A program made the translations under genes and the position numbers. The notes below the pieces were generated by a model that saw only the letters and a program-made list of their open reading frames with translations, ran no database searches and was not told the DNA's origin. Positions 54,145 to 63,929 of a stretch of DNA of 64,000 bases are shown one piece after another. The first letter of the stretch is position 1, and each line of letters begins with the position of its first letter. Source of the DNA: an uncultured Shewanella sp. (GTDB taxonomy: Bacteria > Pseudomonadota > Gammaproteobacteria > Enterobacterales > Shewanellaceae); NCBI RefSeq assembly GCF_947491715.1, contig NZ_CANLKR010000001.1, forward strand, positions 62,001-126,000, read 5' to 3'.

Positions 54145-54660
54145 TTATTTATTTTTTGTGAGTATATCTCTGTAATACTGACTTTGCGATTGAAAAGTAT
54201 TATTACTATCAAGTTCATTGCTACTTGAGCTAAAGTCTTTATGACTGTTGGTTAAAATTAAGTCAGTGAGAGGCACTGTTGACACATCAGAGCCAAAGGT
54301 GCGTGTTAGCGCGAGACGAGCTGCTTTTGTTTCATTTGTTTGGCTTGTTGTATTACAGGTTTTATCTAAGGTTTGGACTGCTTGCAGTATGCTTTTACTG
54401 CTCACATCGAGGTTAATAGGCTTTGGCTCTAAACTGGCTAATATTTGTTCTGCTTGCTGTGCTTGTTCACCAGAGCCTAAAGAAAGCTGATATAATTTAG
54501 TCATGCTGCTCGGAAAGCCTTTTTCACTGCTTTCTCTGAGTTCCCGCAATGTGTCATGGTCTTGTGACGTTGATTTAACCGATTCCATTTGATTATCACT
54601 TGAATTGTCATGAATTGAACTATTAATATAAGATGATGAAGGTTGGATTGTAGTGCTCAT
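54145..54660 (-). CDS. Unknown short protein, member 3 of a three-gene family
   Basis: A 171-residue protein I do not recognise. The first 35 residues are Ser/Asn/Gln-rich. LRELRESSEKGFPSSMTKLY and AEQILASLEPKP (about 38-81) align with the LDELKHFAKQGDFSSIDLLF and ATQILLEIKEG region of member 2. It lacks the KW-x3-NP part, so it is either a short version or a natural truncation. The C-terminus is again Ser/Asn-rich. It is first in transcription order of the three minus-strand genes. Confidence 0.65.
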   Translation of the reverse strand: MSTTIQPSSSYINSSIHDNSSDNQMESVKSTSQDHDTLRELRESSEKGFPSSMTKLYQLSLGSGEQAQQAEQILASLEPKPINLDVSSKSILQAVQTLDKTCNTTSQTNETKAARLALTRTFGSDVSTVPLTDLILTNSHKDFSSSSNELDSNNTFQSQSQYYRDILTKNK

Positions 54661-54816
54661 ATTAGACTCCGAGTAATTCGACCGGTAGGTTCAATCCAGC
54701 CTATTGTAACTTATCATACTAAAAAATAATTTTTCTGTTAGTGTCTATAGTCCCATGAATATCGTGATATGAATATAAAATAGTGGGACCTGTTGTGAGA
54801 AACTGGTCTAATCAGT

Positions 54817-56553
54817 TTAAATTTGCTCGGCTTTAATCTCCGATTGTAAGTCTTCCCAAGATATTATGCCGACAATATTTTGGTTGGTTTGATCAATGAT
54901 AAATACATTTCCCCTCCTCTGCGTAGAGAGCTGTTGATAGACTTCGCTTAATGTACAAGTATCAGATAAACCATTTACTTTTCTTTTTATTAATGTTGTT
55001 TCTGTATGACTTGAGTGTAATTCGAGCTCTACTATTTCAACCTCCCCTTGTTGGTTATAAGTCAAAATGGGCCGGCCTGGCTGTTCATTTAACGCTTCAA
55101 GTAAATGCGCATTATCATTTTTGACTATGATGAAATTCTTGTTCATGATGGCTCTGACACCAATTTTCTGTAACCCTAAATTGACGGCGGTTACTTTAAA
55201 ACCAAGCTTCATTATTTCAAGTTGTCTGAAAAAAATAGATTTTGTCTTAAATAATTGATGTGAAATAAGAAAAGCAGGTATGATAACGAACATTGAAGGT
55301 AAGATTATGGCTGTATTATCACTAAGTTCAATGAGGGCGACCAATGCTGCTAAAGGGGCGCTTAAGCAGACTCCCATCATAGCGGTCATACCTATAATGG
55401 CATAAAGGCCAATAAAGGGAGTCATAGACGGGAACCATTGTTGAAAAAAGACAGCAATAATCGCCCCAAGTAAAGCACCAATACCATAGAGAGGCCCAAT
55501 TAATCCGCCTGGGATCCCAAGTCCTACAGCGGCAACGGTAGCAAAAATTTTGCCGATTAATATGGCGATTAATAGCGTAATACTGGGATTAGCCTGTATT
55601 GCTTCACTAATGGCGTGCTCATTACTGCCAATCGCTTGCGGTAAAAATAAGCCGATGATACTGGTGAGAATGCCTGCGATGAGTAGACGTTGCAAGAGTG
55701 GCCATTTTTGAGATTTTTCTGTTAATGTGAGCAATGAAAAATTAAAAAAAGCCGCAACACAGCCTAAGATCAGCCCTGATATTGCGAGAACAGGGTATTG
55801 AGAGAGTGGGATTTTCATTACACTTATTTGATCGAAAACATGAATATTACCGAAAACTAATCGGCTCGATAATGCGCCGCAGATGGCGGATATGGTAATG
55901 GGAAAAAAATAATGGATTTTATATTCGCGTAATATGACTTCTAGTACAAAAATAACGGCTGCAAGTGGGGCATTAAAGATAGCTGAAATACCTGCGGCAA
56001 TGCCGCTAGCACACATAATACGTACACTATTATCGGGTAGTTTAAGTTTCTCGGCTAATACACTTGCACTGACAGCACCTAAGTGAATTGCAGGACCTTC
56101 TCGTCCAACAGAAAATTGAGATGCTAAGGCAAATAAGGCTTGAAAAAACTGTGCAGGAGCAGAAGCAAGAGGTATTTTACCATAGTGAAGTTTCACTCTG
56201 TGCAATACATAGGCAATCCCCATTCGTTTGTAACGTTTTGATCCCATTTTTGCTATTATCCAAATTAACAATGCACCGAAAATGGGTAATAATACTCGCC
56301 AGTCGTCAATCAGATCAGTAAAATCGAATCGCTGGTTTTGTGTAAAACTATCAAGCCATACGAGTAGCGATCGAAAAATGACGATAACTGTTGAGGCGAT
56401 AAGGGCAAATACTAATGCCAGCAAGCACAGTTGAACACTGACTTTAGCTTGCGAAAGTGTGTCTTTTAAACTAGTTCTAACATTTTTATCCCATGTTATG
56501 GTTAACTTTTTGTTGGACAATGGCACAAATATATCCTGATTTATGTGACTCAT
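54817..56553 (-). CDS. ClC-family chloride channel/antiporter with CBS domains
   Basis: A 578-residue protein: a ClC membrane core (about 35-450) and two C-terminal CBS domains (about 450-575, including GRPILTYNQQGEV and GNVFIIDQTNQNIVGIISWEDL). The GREGP motif with the gating Glu is at 150-154, and a GGLIGP stretch corresponds to GxFxP. The GSGIP selectivity motif is replaced by KRMGIA (about 109-114), without the usual Ser and Pro. The family moves chloride, often coupled to protons; CBS domains may bind nucleotides. It is divergent from the gene at 56600. Confidence 0.9.
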   Translation of the reverse strand: MSHINQDIFVPLSNKKLTITWDKNVRTSLKDTLSQAKVSVQLCLLALVFALIASTVIVIFRSLLVWLDSFTQNQRFDFTDLIDDWRVLLPIFGALLIWIIAKMGSKRYKRMGIAYVLHRVKLHYGKIPLASAPAQFFQALFALASQFSVGREGPAIHLGAVSASVLAEKLKLPDNSVRIMCASGIAAGISAIFNAPLAAVIFVLEVILREYKIHYFFPITISAICGALSSRLVFGNIHVFDQISVMKIPLSQYPVLAISGLILGCVAAFFNFSLLTLTEKSQKWPLLQRLLIAGILTSIIGLFLPQAIGSNEHAISEAIQANPSITLLIAILIGKIFATVAAVGLGIPGGLIGPLYGIGALLGAIIAVFFQQWFPSMTPFIGLYAIIGMTAMMGVCLSAPLAALVALIELSDNTAIILPSMFVIIPAFLISHQLFKTKSIFFRQLEIMKLGFKVTAVNLGLQKIGVRAIMNKNFIIVKNDNAHLLEALNEQPGRPILTYNQQGEVEIVELELHSSHTETTLIKRKVNGLSDTCTLSEVYQQLSTQRRGNVFIIDQTNQNIVGIISWEDLQSEIKAEQI

Positions 56554-56599
56554 TTTAATGAGTGTATGAGTGCAAATGGCACAGAGAGGTTGTAGCTAA

Positions 56600-57376
56600 A
56601 TGTCAAAATATTATCGCTGGCTAGATCGCCTGCAAGCAATGGAGCGTCAATTCCATTCATCTAGAGTGAACTTGCTAGTTTTGTTAGTGGTTGTTTTTAT
56701 TCTAGGTGGCATGACACTTAATGCAATCATGCCTTTAGTCAATATTAAGGCTGATGATACTGCACAAAGTGTAAGCGGTGAACAGACAAAAGTGCAAGTG
56801 TTAAATCAACAACTCGCGGCAAGAAAGCTTGAGTTAAGTATGGCGATTCAAACAAATGATGATATGAAAGCTATGTTTGAGGCACAGCATACTAAGCAAA
56901 AAGAATTAGAAAGAGAGCTGGCGTTTTACCGTAGTATCATGTCTCCTGAAAGTAATGCTGATGGTGTTGTGATAAATGGTTTTGAATTATCAGAAGACTT
57001 ATTGCCTGAACAATATCGCATTAAATTAGTGTTGACTCAATTGCAAGCGAGGAAACAATCATTAAAAGGGAGTGCTAAAGTCACTTTTATTGGCTTATCA
57101 AAAGGCAAGCGTAAGACAATCCGATTAAGTGAGCTATCTAAGACGCCATTTCAATTTCAATTTCGTTATTTTCAAGTGTTAGAAACGTCGGTTATTTTTC
57201 CAAAAGACTTTTTGTTGTCCAGTATAAAAGTGAAAGTTGAAGTGCCTAAAGGTCGTTGGTCTAAAGGATCTGAAACAGAAAAAGAGTACACATTGAAAGA
57301 GTTACAGCTAGAAGAAAAAGATGCTGATGGAATACTTGATCAAAGTAGTCAGGCATTAGATAATCTTACTCAGTAA
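56600..57376 (+). CDS. Membrane-anchored coiled-coil protein upstream of erpA (DUF6776-like)
   Basis: A 258-residue protein with one N-terminal membrane helix (about 23-43), a coiled coil (about 60-110, [22 protein letters not shown] and [16 protein letters not shown]) and a periplasmic beta-rich domain (about 120-230). The layout resembles an uncharacterised family that I recall as DUF6776, found upstream of erpA in Shewanella-type genomes. The function is unknown; the shape suggests an envelope scaffold. It is 19 nt before erpA and is probably co-transcribed with it. Confidence 0.72.
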   Translation: MSKYYRWLDRLQAMERQFHSSRVNLLVLLVVVFILGGMTLNAIMPLVNIKADDTAQSVSGEQTKVQVLNQQLAARKLELSMAIQTNDDMKAMFEAQHTKQKELERELAFYRSIMSPESNADGVVINGFELSEDLLPEQYRIKLVLTQLQARKQSLKGSAKVTFIGLSKGKRKTIRLSELSKTPFQFQFRYFQVLETSVIFPKDFLLSSIKVKVEVPKGRWSKGSETEKEYTLKELQLEEKDADGILDQSSQALDNLTQ

Positions 57377-57395
57377 ACCGTTTTATGAGGTCGTC

Positions 57396-57746
57396 ATGAC
57401 AGAAGAAACAGAAGATACGTTGCCCATTAGTTTTACTGATGCTGCGGCTTCGAAAGTAAAAGTATTGCTTGATGAAGAAGAAAATGAAGCATTGAAGCTT
57501 CGAGTATATGTGACCGGTGGTGGTTGCTCTGGCTTTCAATATGGGTTCACTTTTGATGAAAAAATTAATGAAGGTGATTTCATCGTAGAAAAACAAGGTG
57601 TTAAGCTCGTTGTTGATCCTATGAGCCTTCAATATTTGATGGGAGGAGAAGTGGATTATACCTCTGGCTTAGAAGGTTCACGCTTTTTTGTGAAAAACCC
57701 CAATGCCACAACCACTTGTGGGTGCGGCGCCAGCTTTTCAGTATAG
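57396..57746 (+). CDS. erpA: Iron-sulfur cluster insertion protein ErpA
   Basis: A 116-residue A-type carrier. The three cluster-binding cysteines are C44 ([11 protein letters not shown]), C108 and C110 ([12 protein letters not shown]). It delivers [4Fe-4S] and [2Fe-2S] clusters to apoproteins, including IspG and IspH of isoprenoid synthesis. The full length and the C-x-C end are typical. Confidence 0.97.
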   Translation: MTEETEDTLPISFTDAAASKVKVLLDEEENEALKLRVYVTGGGCSGFQYGFTFDEKINEGDFIVEKQGVKLVVDPMSLQYLMGGEVDYTSGLEGSRFFVKNPNATTTCGCGASFSV

Positions 57747-57797
57747 CACTCTAGGAGTGTTCCTCTCACTTTAGTGTGTATTTAGGTAAATACGAGT

Positions 57798-57829
57798 GAT
57801 ATTCAGCCATTTGAGGATGACTGAATATC
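57798..57829 (+). terminator. Hairpin downstream of erpA
   Basis: GATATTCAG (57798-57806) and CTGAATATC (57821-57829) form a 9-bp stem, followed by GATGCTTTTG. A reasonable terminator for the erpA operon. Confidence 0.6.
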
Positions 57830-57858
57830 GATGCTTTTGTTTAATCAGACTAAAATAC

Positions 57859-58287
57859 TTAATTAATAATATTTAAGTTTATTTTCTGAATAAAATAAGC
57901 ACTAACCTTTTGGCTAAACGCTAAGTAAACTTGCAGTATGGCGATTATGCTACAGCCACCCCATAACCAGAGATAAAATAGTGGTGAGTGGTCTGTGAGT
58001 AAAGGCGCCTCTTGTATGAGTTTGTCAATGCCACTTCCTTGAAAGTGCAATATGGGAAGGCAGCTGAGTAAGAGTAATACTAGGCAGCTGTATAAACGTA
58101 GCATGATTAAGCCTGTTTTTTGTCTTCCTAATGAAGCAAGAATGATAAGTAGCAGTAAAATAGCAATTAATATACCTTGTTGAAACTGAAACCCTACCAT
58201 TGCTGGTAATGCAATTAGGATAAGCAGTAAAAGGAGTCTTTTAGGTAAAGGTGGACGTTTTTCTGGTTTATTGGTGTCTGCTGTCAT
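57859..58287 (-). CDS. Small integral membrane protein, unknown
   Basis: About 142 residues from MTADTNKPEKRPP (58287), or six more from ATG 58305. Four hydrophobic segments are clear (about 18-34, 36-52, 60-78 and 105-128). No family is recognised. It follows the DUF2750 gene on the same strand after a strong hairpin at 58350-58376, so it is probably expressed separately. Confidence 0.65.
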   Translation of the reverse strand: MTADTNKPEKRPPLPKRLLLLLILIALPAMVGFQFQQGILIAILLLLIILASLGRQKTGLIMLRLYSCLVLLLLSCLPILHFQGSGIDKLIQEAPLLTDHSPLFYLWLWGGCSIIAILQVYLAFSQKVSAYFIQKINLNIIN

Positions 58288-58349
58288 CGATATTATCCAT
58301 AGCATAGCGCCATAAAGTCTGTTTGTTGGTGCTTTTGACTGTGGGTATA

Positions 58350-58376
58350 ATGGACATTAAACATTTTAATGTCCAT
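58350..58376. terminator. Perfect 12-bp hairpin
   Basis: ATGGACATTAAA (58350-58361) and TTTAATGTCCAT (58365-58376) form a perfect stem with a 3-nt loop, just beyond the end of the DUF2750 gene. It fits a terminator or 3'-end stabiliser, although no U tract follows. Confidence 0.65.
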
Positions 58377-58403
58377 GTATTGAATGAGTTAGATTATTAA
58401 TGC

Positions 58404-58784
58404 TCAGTGCTGTTGTTTAGGCTCTAATCTAGATTCTAATTCAAAGGGCGGGATCACGACACCTAAATCATCTTGCACTGGAAACACGGCGACATGGAGT
58501 TCATCATCTTGCATACCAGGTACCCAGCGTTCTAACCATTCTGTTAAAGGAATAGCCAAAGGTTGGCAGTCTTTCCAATCATCCACAGCCCAAAGTGCAG
58601 CGGCTTCTTCAGAAGGCCACATAGGAATACAATCTTCTTCATCAGTGGTTAACATGACGCAGCCATTGCTATCTTGTAATGTCCAGAGGTTTTGGTGATC
58701 TTTAACTTGTTTAACTAAAAAATCATAACGCGCCTCAGGTGTTAATTGCGTGATTTGTTTTAAGCTTTTTTCATTTGTGCTCAT
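58404..58784 (-). CDS. DUF2750 family protein
   Basis: A 126-residue acidic cytoplasmic protein. RYDFLVKQVKDHQNLWTLQD, MWPSEEAAALWAVDDWKDCQP and VAVFPVQDDLGVVIPPFELES match the DUF2750 family as I recall it. The function is unknown. ATATTC-rich upstream DNA gives no strong ribosome site. It lies between anmK and a membrane protein, all on the minus strand. Confidence 0.82.
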   Translation of the reverse strand: MSTNEKSLKQITQLTPEARYDFLVKQVKDHQNLWTLQDSNGCVMLTTDEEDCIPMWPSEEAAALWAVDDWKDCQPLAIPLTEWLERWVPGMQDDELHVAVFPVQDDLGVVIPPFELESRLEPKQQH

Positions 58785-58931
58785 TGTATATTCTCGTATT
58801 GTAGATAAAGCTTAAACAGGCAAATGTGCCAAGGCTATTATCGAGTGGAATAGGTCAAAGGAGTGTACCAAAGCGATCATAACATTTAGCCTAGTGATGA
58901 AGAAGAGGTTTAGTGGCACAAATAGGGTGGG

Positions 58932-60041
58932 TTAGTCTGCACAGTATTTGCCGCCTAAAATGGCTGAGTGGGTTGCGCCTGTTACAGCGGGCAAATTACC
59001 CGGCAATGCGTATTCATAGCGCATGGCTAGCCAAGCAAAAGCAATACTTTCTACCCATTGAGGAGAAATACCTAATTTTTCAGTGGTATGAATTTGATAA
59101 TGGGGTAGTTGCTGCGAAAGTCGTTGTATTAAATGTGTATTATAAGCGCCTCCACCGCAAACAAAAAGCTCTCCATTTTCAGATAATGCAAGAATGTCTT
59201 TGGCGATACTAAGGCAGGTGAGATCCAATAAGGTGGATTGAATATCGGCTTCTTCTAAATTAATAAAATTAGTTAATTGCTGTTCAAGCCATGAATAACT
59301 GAATAATTCTCTGCCTGTGCTTTTAGGGGAGCTGAGTGAAAAGTAGGGATGGGATAGCAACTGCTTTAGCATTTCAGGACTGGTGGTTCCAGAGGCAGCC
59401 CAATGCCCTGATTTATCATATGGCTCTTGTTTGACACGTTGGATCCAAGCATCCATCAAGGTATTGCCAGGTCCTGTATCAAAGCCTAATACTTGATGTT
59501 CATTTCCGGGTAAAAAAGTAATATTGGCAATGCCCCCAATATTGAGGATTATGCGTTTCTGCTGAGGCTTTGAAAACACATATTGGTGAAAAGCTGGAAC
59601 CAGTGGTGCGCCTTGACCACCTAATGCGATATCTTTTCCTCGAAAGTCTGCAATCACATCGATACCGGTTTCTGCGGCGATGGTATTGGGATCACCGACT
59701 TGAAGAGTAAAACCCATGTTCAGGTTAGGCATATGCCGAATCGTCTGCCCGTGACTGCCGATGGCGATGACTTGTTCTTTTTTGACGCCAGATAGAGTGA
59801 GTAATTTATTCACTGCTGTGGCAAACAGTTTGCCCATTGTACGATCGATCTGCCCGAGTCGATTAATTTCATCATGTTCGGGTGAACAAAGTTTATTTAA
59901 ATCTTTGAATACTTTTTCAGGCATCGGCTCTTGATGTGATGCGATGAGGGTGGGAATGTCACCATTAAACTTTACCAGTACTGCATCGATTGCATCCATA
60001 CTGGTCCCAGACATCAGGCCGATAAAAAAGGTTTTATTCAT
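58932..60041 (-). CDS. anmK: Anhydro-N-acetylmuramic acid kinase AnmK
   Basis: A 369-residue ASKHA-fold kinase: [16 protein letters not shown] at the N-terminus, [55 protein letters not shown] and FVCGGGAYN. It phosphorylates and hydrolyses anhydroMurNAc from turned-over peptidoglycan, forming MurNAc-6-phosphate. It lies 44 nt downstream of the M23 peptidase gene, so two peptidoglycan enzymes are paired. Confidence 0.97.
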   Translation of the reverse strand: MNKTFFIGLMSGTSMDAIDAVLVKFNGDIPTLIASHQEPMPEKVFKDLNKLCSPEHDEINRLGQIDRTMGKLFATAVNKLLTLSGVKKEQVIAIGSHGQTIRHMPNLNMGFTLQVGDPNTIAAETGIDVIADFRGKDIALGGQGAPLVPAFHQYVFSKPQQKRIILNIGGIANITFLPGNEHQVLGFDTGPGNTLMDAWIQRVKQEPYDKSGHWAASGTTSPEMLKQLLSHPYFSLSSPKSTGRELFSYSWLEQQLTNFINLEEADIQSTLLDLTCLSIAKDILALSENGELFVCGGGAYNTHLIQRLSQQLPHYQIHTTEKLGISPQWVESIAFAWLAMRYEYALPGNLPAVTGATHSAILGGKYCAD

Positions 60042-60084
60042 AAAGCATTACTCTGTAATAGGGATAGTTGTCGAGCTAGCATGG

Positions 60085-61485
60085 TTATTCTCTATAGGCT
60101 AATTGGATTTGTTTATTTTGTTCAAGTGTAGCCATAACGCGTTTGCTTAGAGATAGAAATTGTGCTTTTTCTTGTTTGGCAATGGGTTTTGATTTTGGTA
60201 AATCAATGGTTCTTGGGTTTCTGTGTACGCCATTGACAATAAATTCATAATGCAAATGAGGCCCCGTTATTCTACCCGTTGCGCCTAGTGTACCGATAAT
60301 ATCACCTTGTTTAACGGTTTGACCTGTCTTTACCTTACGTTTCTTTAAATGTAAATATTTAGTGGTGTAAGTATCGTTATGCTTAATGAATACATAATTG
60401 CCATTGTATTTATTATAGGATGCTTTAATGACTCTGCCCTTACCAGCAGCTTTAATCGGAGTGCCTACGGCAGCTACATAATCTACGCCGCGATGGGCTT
60501 TAATTTGTCCTGTGACAGGATGTAAGCGCTTCGGATTAAAACGAGAGCTGACATATTTGAAGTCAACTGGGGAGCGCAAAAAGTCTTTTCGCATGCTGCG
60601 TCCTTCTTCGGAATAGTATTGGCCATCGGTATAACGAATAGCGGTATAGCGCTCTCCTTGATTGACAAATTCGGCAGCCAAAATATGTCCATTTTTCAAA
60701 AAACGGCCTTCGGTAAATTCTTTTTCATACAGGATTGAAAAATGATCGCCTTCGCGTAGATCTAATGCGAAATCAATGTCCCAGCCAAAGAGGGTGGCTA
60801 GCTGCATGATTTGATTTGGGGTAAGTGAAGCGTCAATGCCTGCGTTCCAAAAATTGGTTTTAATGGTTGCAGATGCGAAGCTTTGGCCATATTCAATTTT
60901 TTTGCTGGTTATGCTCTCCGTATACTCCATTTGATTTCGATTAATGGTGAGGGTATTGATTGGATCTAAAGGGTATTGTAATTGAACAAATTGGCCCTCA
61001 TCATTTTTACTAATACTGATTTTTTCACCAGGTAAAATTTTAAGTAAATTGGCTCTGGCTTTGGGTAATAAAGTGATGTCGTATACATCTTTGGGCGTTA
61101 AGCCTGCACGTTTAAAGAGTGCGGCGAGTGTATCGCCTTTTTTCACTGTGAATGCTTTGGCGTGGTACTGAGGTGAGGCGATAGCAGGTTTTGCCGTCGT
61201 GAATATAGGATCGGGGGGAGACTGAATCAATGCCTCATTTGAGTCATTGAGTAAAGTGCTTTCGTTGTGTTGATCGTCATGAATGATACTTTTGTTTCTA
61301 TCATGAATATTGACAAGGTAACGCGTATTTAAGGCATATTCACCTTGGATGGGCGTATCGCCTTGATCTTGTCTGTTATCGTTTGATAAAAAAACGGCGA
61401 TAAAGAGTAGACTGCACGTTAAGACACCTAAAGTCACTCGGTGAAATTTTGGCAATAAATTAAATAATGTAATGAACTTTCCCAT
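60085..61485 (-). CDS. mepM: Murein DD-endopeptidase MepM-like (M23) with LysM/OapA region
   Basis: A 466-residue envelope protein: an N-terminal membrane anchor (about 17-34), an OapA/LysM-like segment (KAFTVKKGDTLAALFKRAGL, about 110-129), a Csd3-type middle domain and an M23 catalytic domain (about 320-430). The zinc-binding residues are in HRGVDYV (H and D) and GPHLHYEF. It cleaves D-Ala-mDAP cross-links to allow wall expansion. Position next to anmK and divergent from tyrS is the Shewanella/Vibrio arrangement. Confidence 0.9.
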   Translation of the reverse strand: MGKFITLFNLLPKFHRVTLGVLTCSLLFIAVFLSNDNRQDQGDTPIQGEYALNTRYLVNIHDRNKSIIHDDQHNESTLLNDSNEALIQSPPDPIFTTAKPAIASPQYHAKAFTVKKGDTLAALFKRAGLTPKDVYDITLLPKARANLLKILPGEKISISKNDEGQFVQLQYPLDPINTLTINRNQMEYTESITSKKIEYGQSFASATIKTNFWNAGIDASLTPNQIMQLATLFGWDIDFALDLREGDHFSILYEKEFTEGRFLKNGHILAAEFVNQGERYTAIRYTDGQYYSEEGRSMRKDFLRSPVDFKYVSSRFNPKRLHPVTGQIKAHRGVDYVAAVGTPIKAAGKGRVIKASYNKYNGNYVFIKHNDTYTTKYLHLKKRKVKTGQTVKQGDIIGTLGATGRITGPHLHYEFIVNGVHRNPRTIDLPKSKPIAKQEKAQFLSLSKRVMATLEQNKQIQLAYRE

Positions 61486-61604
61486 TGAGATTAAACCTAA
61501 TTCTATCCCTACTAGCTTCTTCCCTTAGTTTACACTCTTTCAATTATGCTGGCTAACAAGTAACATATATCAATAATATCTTTATCATTAGAGTAATTGC
61601 CGAA

Positions 61605-62801
61605 ATGGCTGATATAGCACACGCATTAGCAGAGATTAAACGCGGTACTGAAGAAGTACTGCTTGAAGCTGATCTGTTGGAAAAATTGAAAGAAGATCGT
61701 CCCTTAAGAATTAAACTCGGTTGTGATCCTACTGCGCCAGATATTCATCTTGGTCATACCGTTATTTTAAATAAATTAAGAACTTTTCAAGACTTAGGAC
61801 ATGAAGTCATATTTTTGATTGGTGATTTCACTGGAATGGTGGGCGATCCCAGCGGCAAAAATAGCACTCGTCCTGCATTGACTCGTGAGCAAGTTAAAAC
61901 CAATGCTCAAACCTATATCGATCAAGTTTATAAAATACTGGATGCAGATAAAACACGCATTGAATTTAATTCTGATTGGTTAGAACCTTTAGGGGCGGCA
62001 GGGATGATAAGACTTGCTTCTCAGCAAACGGTTGCTCGAATGATGGAACGAGACGATTTTAAGAAGCGATATGGTTCAGGACAATCCATTGCTATTCATG
62101 AATTTATGTATCCATTATTACAAGGTTATGATTCTGTCGCATTAAAAGCGGATGTTGAGCTTGGGGGAACAGATCAAAAGTTCAATTTATTAATGGGACG
62201 TGAATTACAGAAATCAGATGGTCAAAAGCCACAAACCGTTATCATGATGCCACTATTAGAAGGGCTTGATGGCGTTAAGAAAATGTCCAAGTCTGCCAAT
62301 AACTATATTGGTGTCAATGATCCAGCCGAAGAGATGTTTGGCAAAATAATGTCTATTAGTGATGAATTAATGTGGCGTTATTTTGAATTGTTATCTTTCC
62401 GTCCTCTTACGGATATTGACAAATTAAAACAAGATGTTGAACAAGGCCAGAATCCTAGAGACGTTAAAATTTCATTGGCAAAAGAAATCATTTCTCGTTT
62501 TCATGATGAGGACGCTGCAGAAGCGGCACATCAAGCTTTTATTCAACGTTTTCAAAAAGGGGCGATCCCTGATGATATTCCTGATGTTGAAATAGCAATC
62601 GGTGAAGGGATAGGGATTGCGAACTTACTGAAAGAAGCGGGATTGGTGAGCTCTACCTCAGATGCTATGCGTATGATAAAACAGGGAGCCGTTAAACTGG
62701 ATAGTGAAAAGATCGCGGATCCTCGGTTACAGTTCTCTACTGCAATGTCAGGCGTTTTTCAGGTTGGAAAAAGGAAATTCGCTAAAATCCATTTAAAATA
62801 A
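61605..62801 (+). CDS. tyrS: Tyrosyl-tRNA synthetase TyrS (class I, TyrRZ type)
   Basis: A 398-residue enzyme. HIGH is HLGHT (48-52) and KMSKS is in [11 protein letters not shown] (about 223-233). The C-terminal S4 domain ([23 protein letters not shown]) binds t[18 protein letters not shown] ([13 protein letters not shown]) and [12 protein letters not shown] are synthetase-core segments. Single gene, divergent from the M23 gene. Confidence 0.97.
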   Translation: MADIAHALAEIKRGTEEVLLEADLLEKLKEDRPLRIKLGCDPTAPDIHLGHTVILNKLRTFQDLGHEVIFLIGDFTGMVGDPSGKNSTRPALTREQVKTNAQTYIDQVYKILDADKTRIEFNSDWLEPLGAAGMIRLASQQTVARMMERDDFKKRYGSGQSIAIHEFMYPLLQGYDSVALKADVELGGTDQKFNLLMGRELQKSDGQKPQTVIMMPLLEGLDGVKKMSKSANNYIGVNDPAEEMFGKIMSISDELMWRYFELLSFRPLTDIDKLKQDVEQGQNPRDVKISLAKEIISRFHDEDAAEAAHQAFIQRFQKGAIPDDIPDVEIAIGEGIGIANLLKEAGLVSSTSDAMRMIKQGAVKLDSEKIADPRLQFSTAMSGVFQVGKRKFAKIHLK

Positions 62802-62848
62802 ATGACAATCAACTAGGGATTAATAGATTTACTATTAAAGTCAATACG

Positions 62849-63268
62849 TTAATTAGGGCTCAATGAGCAAGGTTTTGTGCTGAAATGAACGTCATTTCGG
62901 TTTTGACATTGCCACGTGAGTTGAGCCTCATCTAATACCCAAAAAGAGCCTTTTTGACTGAGTGTTAAAATGAGCAATAAGGTTTGATTTTGATCTTTAT
63001 CTTGATGAACATTATAACTGATCACTTTTTCTTCAGTTTGCTTGATCTTAAGTAAAACAAACTCATTTTCAGTATATGCTGTGGAAATATCCTGTGGATG
63101 TAAACTCCATTGCCTTTGCTGTAATTGCGCATCAGCAAGTAATTTGTTGAACGCTTCAATAGGTTGGTGTGCAGAAGAAGCTATGACGGGTTCTTCAAAT
63201 GCTGTAGCGATCTGACTGAACAGTAACAGAAATGCAGTCGGAATGAGCTTACATAAAGATTTTTTCAT
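62849..63268 (-). CDS. Small exported protein, unknown
   Basis: A 139-residue protein with a clear signal peptide (MKKSLCKLIPTAFLLLFSQ, ending in ATA), so it is periplasmic. The mature part contains two Cys near the C-terminus (WQCQNRNDVHF and KPCSLS) that could form a disulfide. No family recognised; it stands alone after tyrS, convergent with it. Confidence 0.7.
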   Translation of the reverse strand: MKKSLCKLIPTAFLLLFSQIATAFEEPVIASSAHQPIEAFNKLLADAQLQQRQWSLHPQDISTAYTENEFVLLKIKQTEEKVISYNVHQDKDQNQTLLLILTLSQKGSFWVLDEAQLTWQCQNRNDVHFSTKPCSLSPN

Positions 63269-63392
63269 AATATAGCCTAAACCCTAAAATCGTCTATACC
63301 TTATCATTATTTGCACAATTAAGGTTAATAGAGTTTAATTTAAAATGTAAATTTTGATGACGAACACAAGGCTATCTTCATACATGTGTGGA

Positions 63393-63896
63393 TTATTGAA
63401 TGGCGAGCTGATCTGACATGGTTTGGTAATCTAATAAATCTTGATGTTCTTTTATTCTTCTTTTTTTCATATCGAGTGTTAACATGGTGACACTTGGAAT
63501 CGCTAAATTGATGATTTTTCCTGGTTTGCCAAAAAGATCGCCAGGCCCTTTATAATAATAATTACCGATCATCACCACTAGAGATCCTGAGTTAAACATA
63601 TGATCAATAGTAAATTTATATTCGAGTACACCTTGCTGTACTCGTTTTAAAAAATAAAGAATATCCTTTTTGCCGATATATTTTCGATTGGCTGTTTTAT
63701 CAAAAAAAATACTATCTCGGTTGTAATAGTGGTTCAGTTTCTTAAACTTTTGATGGGTGAGCGCATCCATATAGTCTACTGCCATGGCTTGCTCGGCTGG
63801 CATTGCGCCATTATCGGCTTTCGCTGATAAACTAATAAAAATAAGCAGTATAAAAATATTAATTAATGAAGGTGTTAATTTAAAGTTTATTATCAT
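63393..63896 (-). CDS. Exported NTF2-like/SnoaL-type protein
   Basis: A 167-residue protein. An N-terminal signal peptide (about 1-27, ending SAKA) is followed by one NTF2-like fold (AVDYMDALTHQKFKKLNHYY, DSIFFDKTANRKYIGKKDILYFL, VVMIGNYYYKGPG, KEHQDLLDYQ). This superfamily includes SnoaL, ketosteroid isomerase-like and many ligand-binding proteins; no catalytic residues can be named. It is exported, so it may bind a small ligand. Confidence 0.72.
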   Translation of the reverse strand: MIINFKLTPSLINIFILLIFISLSAKADNGAMPAEQAMAVDYMDALTHQKFKKLNHYYNRDSIFFDKTANRKYIGKKDILYFLKRVQQGVLEYKFTIDHMFNSGSLVVMIGNYYYKGPGDLFGKPGKIINLAIPSVTMLTLDMKKRRIKEHQDLLDYQTMSDQLAIQ

Positions 63897-63929
63897 TTTG
63901 TATAAGGTAATAAGTTTGTGTGTTTTGTG

